Positions 55,812 through 64,000 of a stretch of DNA of 64,000 bases are shown piece by piece. Position numbers and translations under genes: made by a program. Positions within the stretch are counted from its first letter, which is position 1, and the number at the start of each line of letters is the position of its first letter. The stretch is from positions 1,961,181-2,025,180 of the forward strand of contig NW_011887292.1 in NCBI RefSeq assembly GCF_000151315.2. The letters run 5' to 3'. The notes under the pieces were generated by a model. That model was not told the DNA's origin, did no database searches, and worked only from the letters and a program-made list of their open reading frames with translations. The stretch is from Capsaspora owczarzaki ATCC 30864. Lineage: Eukaryota; Opisthokonta; Filasterea.

Positions 55812-57173
55812 ATGGGGTCTCGGCCAGCTTGGATGAGTTTCTGTCTTTCCAGGAAACAAACCTCTCTAGCTGCGAAAATAGCCAACAAATGGCGCGCCAA
55901 AAATGGCGCGAAAATGGCCAAAACAGATGATGTACTCTTCTTGACCATGGTCTTTGCTCAACTTGTTCGTCGATACTTGACCTTCAAGGCTGCGACTGGG
56001 ACTTGTCTCCTCATCGGTGGCTTCTACGGCTACAGCCATTACATTAAACACGCCGACGACCGTCTCAACGAGCGTGTGAGCGCTGCTGGTGTGGCAACGG
56101 CATATCTTCACAAACACCAAGAGTATGAGACCAAGAGCCCGGAAGCCCTCAATTGCCATGCCGCGGCTCAAAAACAACTCGGCTCCTTGCTCGAGCAAGC
56201 AGCTAGTGTGATCCTGGTCGGCGGCAATCGCGGCAGTGGCAAGACGTGGACCGTCCGCCACGTCCTGTTCCGTCACCTTCAGAAGAACCCGGACAAGCTG
56301 GTCTATGCACTCACCACGGCGGGTCCAATGACGGAAGCGCGACTCGTTGATGCTTTAGTCGACACATTCAACCTGAACTCGCCTTCCAAAGTTCGCGACG
56401 TGACTGTCGGCTCTGCCGGACTCGGCATGACTTTGGTTCCAGCTGATGCTCAGCCAACAGACCGCTACCGTCAAGCTATCAAAGCCATTGACAAGTTCCT
56501 TGATCAGCAAAAGAAGGAGAACAAGGCTGTGTTGCTGGTGGTGGACGACCTCGAGAACTTTGGCGCAAGCGAGACCGATCGGGACATTGCCCTCGCGCTG
56601 ATGAACCAGCTCCAGAGCTGGGCGATCGATGAGAAACTCAAAGTCATCGCAATTTCGAGCTCTCCTGTGGCCAGCGACTCGCTGACCGACAACTTGCATG
56701 GAACCCAAATGCATCGTGTTGACATTGACGCCCTGAACAGGGACGAGGCCGTGGCTTACACGAAAGCACTTATGAGCATCCAAAACGCCCCCAACACCGT
56801 CACACCCGCATTTCTGGTGGAACATGTCGGCGTGCTGCCAGCCCACCTCTGCGCCGCCGTTGCTCGCTTGGCAACCATCAGTGGGCCCCAGCTAGTTGTC
56901 GAGCTGCAGCGCGACGCCAAGAAACAGCTTGTCCGCACAATGGTGCACTCGCATCGCGTGGGCGATACAACGTTTTACCCCGTTCTCCGTGCGATTCTGA
57001 AGAAACAGCTGAACATCCGTCACCCGCTCGTGCTCTCTACATCGCTTGAGCTGCTGGAGAAGAAGGGGCTGGTCACCTTCAACATTGAAACAATGGTCTA
57101 CACATTTGTGTCCCCCGTCGTAACGGCTGCCGCTAGTGACTTGGCTCGACAGAGCTGGTGGCATTTCTTCTAA
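55812..57173 (+). CDS. Membrane-anchored P-loop ATPase, archaeal-ATPase/STAND-like
   Basis: Single exon, 453 aa from the ATG at 55812 (an internal ATG at 55914 would give 419 aa). A basic N-terminus is followed by a hydrophobic segment (~65-80, TCLLIGGFYGYSHYI) that could be a membrane anchor. The P-loop domain has Walker A GGNRGSGKTW, Walker B AVLLVVDDLENF, a sensor-like VIAISSSPVA, and HRVDIDALNRDEAVAYTKAL, which resembles the lid of archaeal-type ATPases (ATPase_2) and STAND NTPases. The C-terminal ~90 residues (LNIRHPLVLSTSLELLEKKG) look like a winged helix. No classical AAA second region of homology was seen. Function unknown. Mitochondrial or ER membrane location is inferred only from the N-terminus. 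Confidence 0.8.
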   Translation: MGSRPAWMSFCLSRKQTSLAAKIANKWRAKNGAKMAKTDDVLFLTMVFAQLVRRYLTFKAATGTCLLIGGFYGYSHYIKHADDRLNERVSAAGVATAYLHKHQEYETKSPEALNCHAAAQKQLGSLLEQAASVILVGGNRGSGKTWTVRHVLFRHLQKNPDKLVYALTTAGPMTEARLVDALVDTFNLNSPSKVRDVTVGSAGLGMTLVPADAQPTDRYRQAIKAIDKFLDQQKKENKAVLLVVDDLENFGASETDRDIALALMNQLQSWAIDEKLKVIAISSSPVASDSLTDNLHGTQMHRVDIDALNRDEAVAYTKALMSIQNAPNTVTPAFLVEHVGVLPAHLCAAVARLATISGPQLVVELQRDAKKQLVRTMVHSHRVGDTTFYPVLRAILKKQLNIRHPLVLSTSLELLEKKGLVTFNIETMVYTFVSPVVTAAASDLARQSWWHFF

Positions 57174-57515
57174 AGGCTGTCGACTCAAGACACCCCTCCT
57201 GGTGTTTTGTTCTTGTTCTTGTTCTTGTGTTTGTTTTGTTCTTGTGTTTGTTTTGTTCTTGTGTTTGTTTGTTTTTGTGCTTTTTGTTTTTTTGTTTTTT
57301 TTCGAACATGTAGCTGGGTTACTTTGAGCCGTTTCTTTTTCGAATCCAGGCATTGGCCTTGAATTTGGCAAATTGAAACTTTCGTTTTCTCGAGAGAGAG
57401 AGAGAGAGGTTGAGGACTGCATGGTGAGCGGAGCGTTTCCCAAACTGAACGAAACCCCGACTCGCCCACTCTTCTTCTTAACTCTGTCGCAACATCTCGT
57501 CGAAACTTGTACCAC
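57174..57515. other. Intergenic region with minisatellite
   Basis: 342 bp between two tandem genes. A repeat of GTTTTGTTCTTGTGTTT units spans about 57203-57275, and a (GA)n run lies at 57393-57409 before the next start. Confidence 0.5.
57203..57275 (+). repeat. 17-bp minisatellite, about three units
   Basis: Units of GTTTTGTTCTTGTGTTT follow one another just after the ATPase stop, in what should be its 3' UTR. The first unit carries extra GTTCTT insertions. Confidence 0.8.
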
Positions 57516-59339
57516 ATGCTCCAAACACCACGGTTGCGCGATCTCGGCAACCTCGAGCGCTGGGCAGTGGCTCGACAGCTGAGCAAGGTGTACTCGAGCT
57601 TCTCAATGTGCGGGGAGGTCGAGCTGGACGAAACCGCATTGCTCCGGCGTGAACCATCCACCGATGATGCCGCATCCGCTCGCACTGTTGCCATCCAGCA
57701 GGCCGTTCGCACAGGAATTCGCAGCATCTGCAACATACACCCGATGCTCAACATGGCGTTGGTGGATGCAGCAGGCGTGCCGCCGGGATTTGTTGCTCTG
57801 CCGGACGCGGCGGAACTCGTTCCATGCGACGTGCATTGCTCGTCCCTCCACAGCGGCAGGAACAGCACAGTTGCCACTGCGCCAGGCAACCCCGAGACCG
57901 ATGCTAGTGGTCGGTTTACTACTGCTACAGCTGCAGCTACAGCAGCAGTCTCGTCGTCGTTGTCGTCGACGACCACAGGATTGTCAGTGGAAACCACACC
58001 GGCACAATTCCCACCGCTGCTGTCCACCCTGAACCACGATGCGCCCTTGTGGCTGACGCTGCTGCGCAACGAAGGCGCCAATAGCTTCAAGATGCACGAC
58101 CCGACCTTGCCGCTGTGGCGCGTTATTGTCACGGTGGACGACGATGCCGCTCCGCCGTCGTCCAAAGTTGCCTGCGTGGCAGAAGAAAGCTCCGCATCTG
58201 AGAGTCATCGGGTGGTTCGCTGCCACGTCATCGTCACGTTTCACCACACGATTGCCGACGGGCTTTCTGGCGTTATTGTCATGCGAGATCTGATGGATGC
58301 CGTTGCTGCGTACTTGGAAGGCGGAGTACATCCCGCAACCACTGCCGATCCAGTTTCGCAGCCTGCACTGCAACCGCTCCCAAGCGTGGACAGCCTCGTT
58401 GACATTACACCAACAGCGTACACGCTGGTTTCTGCAGTCGTACAGAAGCTGCTGCTGCCTCGAGTCATTCAACAGTGGCTGTTTGCGCCCAACTTTTACG
58501 TTGGCGAGCAGCGGCTCGAGTTGGAGCAGCTCCGCAATCCTCCCCAGCACCAGCTGACGCTGGCTGCCATCCCGCCGGAGCTCACCAAGCAACTCGTCAA
58601 TGCTGCACGCCAGCACAACACGACCGTCCACGCCGTGGTCATGACCGCAGCCAACTTTGCGTTTTACGGCTCGCGTGAGCAAAGCCACACTGCAGCTGCC
58701 GCTGCTCCCTTGACAACCCAGATCGGCAGTGCATCGTCGCTTCGCAACGATTCTTCCAGCGTGTCTCGGCTGCCTGCGGGGTTTGACTTTGCCAACGCAG
58801 TCGGGTATTTTGTGTGCGGAATCGAGACCCGCCACACCACCTTGCCACAGTCCTCGTTTTGGACCGAAGCGCAGTCTGCGAGGGCCGAGCTTACCAAGGG
58901 CCTGCATCCGGCCAAGCAGACTCTGGGCCTGCTCGGATTCCTGAAAGGCGATTGGACGGACTACATCGAGTCGCACATGACTGTGATGCCAAACGGAAAG
59001 GCCAGCACGTGCAGCATCTCCAACCTCGGCCGCGCCGAAACCATCATGGGCAACTCCAAGGCTTCAACGAAAGGATGCTCTGGCTCCAAAAGCCACAACG
59101 TCAGACTGAAGACGTTGACATTCTCCCAGTCTTACGACCTGATCTCCTCCCTTGGCAATGTGAATGTCATCACTCTGAATGACACGATGCACATTTCCAT
59201 GGCCTACTCGCATCATCTGTTGCCGCATGCCCAACTCGAGCGCTGGTGGCCCATCTTTTTGTCCAGTTTGCAGTTGTGCGTGAGTCGCTCTTCCCTCACT
59301 CTTGAGGAGGTGCTCGCAGCTGTTCGACGGGCTGCCTGA
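57516..59339 (+). CDS. Alcohol acyltransferase / condensation-fold enzyme (AATase-like)
   Basis: Single exon, 607 aa from the first in-frame ATG at 57516. The start RDLGNLERW resembles the opening of alcohol acetyltransferases (PF07247 type). The catalytic signature HHTIADGLSG (~residue 240) is the HHxxxDG motif of the BAHD/condensation superfamily, where the second His is the general base. The second lobe has LTLAAIPPELTKQLVNAARQ, TVHAVVMTAANFAF, and near the C-terminus SISNLGRAE and VNVITLNDTMHISMAYSHHLL, matching the conserved strand pairs of that fold. Ser/Thr-rich inserts occur near 57,900 and 58,700. Acyl donor and acceptor cannot be told from sequence; a wax-ester or acetyl-ester synthase is as likely as a lipid-conjugating enzyme. 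Confidence 0.85.
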   Translation: MLQTPRLRDLGNLERWAVARQLSKVYSSFSMCGEVELDETALLRREPSTDDAASARTVAIQQAVRTGIRSICNIHPMLNMALVDAAGVPPGFVALPDAAELVPCDVHCSSLHSGRNSTVATAPGNPETDASGRFTTATAAATAAVSSSLSSTTTGLSVETTPAQFPPLLSTLNHDAPLWLTLLRNEGANSFKMHDPTLPLWRVIVTVDDDAAPPSSKVACVAEESSASESHRVVRCHVIVTFHHTIADGLSGVIVMRDLMDAVAAYLEGGVHPATTADPVSQPALQPLPSVDSLVDITPTAYTLVSAVVQKLLLPRVIQQWLFAPNFYVGEQRLELEQLRNPPQHQLTLAAIPPELTKQLVNAARQHNTTVHAVVMTAANFAFYGSREQSHTAAAAAPLTTQIGSASSLRNDSSSVSRLPAGFDFANAVGYFVCGIETRHTTLPQSSFWTEAQSARAELTKGLHPAKQTLGLLGFLKGDWTDYIESHMTVMPNGKASTCSISNLGRAETIMGNSKASTKGCSGSKSHNVRLKTLTFSQSYDLISSLGNVNVITLNDTMHISMAYSHHLLPHAQLERWWPIFLSSLQLCVSRSSLTLEEVLAAVRRAA

Positions 59340-59510
59340 GCAATTTTCAACCTGGGTTAATCCATAGATGGACAATAACACGATAGAGAATGCTCAAGTC
59401 ATTGTTGTTTGATCATTGTTTCGGCTCTTGTGTCTGATTCGTTTTTGAAAAATTGGAAGACAAAATTACGCATGCTATCTTGCAGCTTGGCAAATTACAC
59501 ATCGCACCAT

Positions 59511-62129
<2,619 letters not shown>

Positions 62130-62445
62130 TGGAAGAAACAAAAAGTAGGAAAGAGTGAAAGAATGAAAAAGGATGAAAGAGAAAAAAAAGAACGGGACAA
62201 AACAAAACGCAAAAGAACAAGAACTGAGCTCAATCCCATTCATTCTGCTCATCATTGGCTAGTGAATCACCGGCTTGGTTCTCGATGCATTTACGTGTCT
62301 TATTTCAGCCTGCAAATACCTCCCTCCTTGTCAGTGGCTGGATTTCCCCAATACAACGCCAATGCATTGTGTATTGAAATCCATTCATCTTTTTTTTTTT
62401 TTCTTTTATCTTCGACCCTTTTTTCCTCTTCACGTGGCCTGTACA
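62130..62445. promoter_or_regulatory. Divergent intergenic region between mannosidase and NUP98-like genes
   Basis: 316 bp between opposed starts, with a T-tract near 62389-62402 and a pyrimidine-rich stretch next to the NUP98-like start. Probably both promoters. Confidence 0.4.
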
Positions 62446-64000
62446 ATGTTTCGCCCCAACACCGGCGGTGGTGAGTGTTGCATGCATCCACACGCAATGC
62501 ATTGAACGATAGAGAGAGAGAGAGAGAGAGTCAGAGAGAGAGTCAGAGAGAGAGACAGACAGAGGCCCTCAACAAAGATCGTTGAAGCGTCGACCGCGTC
62601 TTGTTTCCCCCTCCCCCTCCAAAACACCCGCCGACGACGCGATCGCTGCTCTTGAGGTCCCTGCTTTTGTTCCTTCTGCACATGCCGTGTCTCTTTGGGT
62701 CTGAGGAGTGAGCGGGACAAGGGGGGGGGAATGGTCGGGACGAAACCGCCTCGTCCTCGTGTAGGATTTTTTTTTTTTTTTTTTTTTTTTGGCTCTGTGG
62801 CTGTTGGAGAGTGGCGTTCCCAGTGGCAGTGGGTGGCATGGATGGATGTTGAAGGGAGCGTTCGCATGAGCTTGCGTAGGCATACAGAGTTGCCTGCCCC
62901 CTTTCCAACACGCCGCCGCCGCCAGAGAGTCGCCCCGCTTCGGGCTCACGCTCAGCCGAACCGCGCCACCAACGAAAGCCAGAGATCGCTCGTCTTGGAA
63001 GCGACCAGCCCCAGAGAGCGCCGTCATCGCACCACACCTTGGAAATCGCGTTTTGCTCAACACCATTCGTGTTACTAGGTGCAAGTTGGTTGTGTATGCA
63101 TCGGGCGAAACGCAGCGCGGTCGCTTGAGCTGTTCCCCTGAACGTTCGCTGCCGTTTTTGCGCGCGCTTTTTTCCCCTCCGTTCACATGTCGTAAACCAC
63201 GGTCAGGCTTACTCACTCGATGAGCACTGTGTTTTTGCTTGTTAGGATACTACGCAGGTGCCGGCGGAGCTGGCGGTGGCTTTCGTCCCGCCACAGGCGG
63301 CTTTGGTTACGGTACGTTCAAGATGAACTTGAGGTTGACAGTCTGATTGATGCGAGGGGCCTCACGTCGCATTGGACAATCAATCACATGTTGCTACACA
63401 GGCCGAGGTACAAATGCTTACGGTGTTGGAGCCGGAGCCGGTGCAGGTGCTGGAACCGGTGTCGGCTTTGGCCGTGGCGCGGGCGGCTTTGGCGCAGGAG
63501 CCGCTGCTGGCGGTTTTGGTCGAGGTGCCGGCGCCGGCGGCTTTGGTGCTGGTGCGGGCGCAGGCGCAGGTGCAGGCTTTGCTGGCGGCTTTGGCCGAGG
63601 GGCGGGAACTGCTGCGCAGCAACAAAACGCGTTCGTGTTTGACGAGGGTGTCGGCAACATGTTCTCCGTCACTGCCACCCCCGACTATGGCGGCTACAGC
63701 TTTGAAGAGTGGCGCTTGAACGATTACATGAACGGCCGCAAGCCGCCTCCGGCCATGGCAGCTCCTGCGATGGGTCAAGCAGGCGGCATGGGCATGGGCG
63801 CTGGAATCGGCATGGGTCGCGGCACTGGCCTTGGCGCTACCGGTGGCATGGGCATGGGTCAGGCTGGCATGGGTCAGGCTGGCATGGGCATGGGCCAGCA
63901 AGGCATGGGCATGGGTGCTGGAATCGGCATGGGTCGCGGCACCGGCCTCGGCGCAACCCCCGGCATGGGCATGGGACAAGGACTCGGCATGGGTCGTGGT
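62446..64000 (+). CDS. NUP98: NUP98-like nucleoporin, N-terminal part (continues past window)
   Basis: Exons: 62446-62470 (MFRPNTGG plus one base), 63246-63311, and 63402 onward, open to the window end, ~230 aa visible. The sequence is Gly-rich with GGFG/GFGRG repeats (FG-repeat type). It then has VFDEGVGNMFSVTATPDY followed by YSFEEWRLNDYMNGRK, a close match to the GLEBS motif by which NUP98 binds RAE1/Gle2 (human SFEELRLEDYQANRK). After it come repeats of GMGMG, GQAGMG and GIGMGRGTGLGA. GLFG tetrapeptides typical of NUP98 are absent in the visible part. Intron 1 is 775 bp. Identification rests on the GLEBS-like motif; the autoproteolytic C-terminal domain lies outside the window. Confidence 0.75.
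62471..63245. other. Long first intron of the NUP98-like gene with simple repeats
   Basis: 775 bp, the longest intron here. A (GA)n run with GTCA interruptions spans about 62511-62562, and a T-tract of about 24 spans 62767-62790. An antisense frame covers much of it, but it has no recognisable domain. Confidence 0.6.

Noticed and set aside
57203-57275. Regular repeat considered as CRISPR-like
   Set aside because: Units are contiguous with no unique spacers, in a eukaryotic 3' UTR; a minisatellite.
62569-63216. 215-aa minus-strand frame inside the NUP98-like first intron
   Set aside because: Contains a polylysine run from a T-tract and no recognisable domain; codon use is not convincing.

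Overview
The window is nuclear DNA of a unicellular eukaryote. Genes are packed on both strands, most carry short introns with GT..AG ends (plus one GC..AG), and there are no operons or Shine-Dalgarno sites. The gene content points to a unicellular relative of animals, most like the filasterean Capsaspora: a receptor tyrosine kinase with EGF and Calx-beta ectodomain, a sigma-1/ERG2 protein, MCMDC2, RMC1, EEIG1/FAM102 and a supervillin-like protein, all closest to animal versions in my reading. That placement is inference from remembered families, not from an alignment.

I support 22 protein genes, the last one cut by the window edge. Left third (1-23,700): a cysteine-rich surface-type protein (-), prefoldin subunit 5 (+), an unnamed protein with an organelle-type leader (+), an EEIG1/FAM102 NT-C2 protein (-), Rab escort protein (-), the helicase-nuclease DNA2 (+), a bacterial-type histidyl-tRNA synthetase (+), a Sec14-PH lipid-binding protein (+) and TCF25/Rqc1 (-). 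Middle (23,700-45,000): the receptor tyrosine kinase (+), a supervillin/villidin-like actin protein with a six-fold charged repeat (-), RMC1 (-), mitochondrial phenylalanyl-tRNA synthetase (+) and a 14-exon MCMDC2 (+). Right third (45,000-64,000): SEC63 (-), CCDC174 (+), REXO4 (+), sigma-1/ERG2 (-), a membrane-anchored archaeal-type ATPase (+), an alcohol-acyltransferase-like enzyme (+), a class I alpha-mannosidase (-) and the start of a NUP98-like nucleoporin (+).

The genes do not form one pathway. Themes recur: secretory pathway and endolysosome (SEC63, mannosidase I, CHM, RMC1, sigma-1), organellar translation (HARS2, FARS2), genome maintenance and meiosis (DNA2, MCMDC2), RNA and protein quality control (TCF25, REXO4, CCDC174, PFDN5), and cell surface/actin (RTK, supervillin-like). 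Several pairs are head to head across 210-450 bp and probably share promoters.

The strongest leads are the RTK, whose extreme N-terminus resembles a Notch-ligand (MNNL plus DSL) head, the MCMDC2 gene with degenerate ATPase motifs, a perfect 154-bp tandem duplication over the 3' end of CCDC174, and a eukaryotic membrane-tethered archaeal-type ATPase. Exon limits were derived by eye from splice consensus, frame and family similarity. I saw no tRNA, rRNA, CRISPR array, transposon or viral element.
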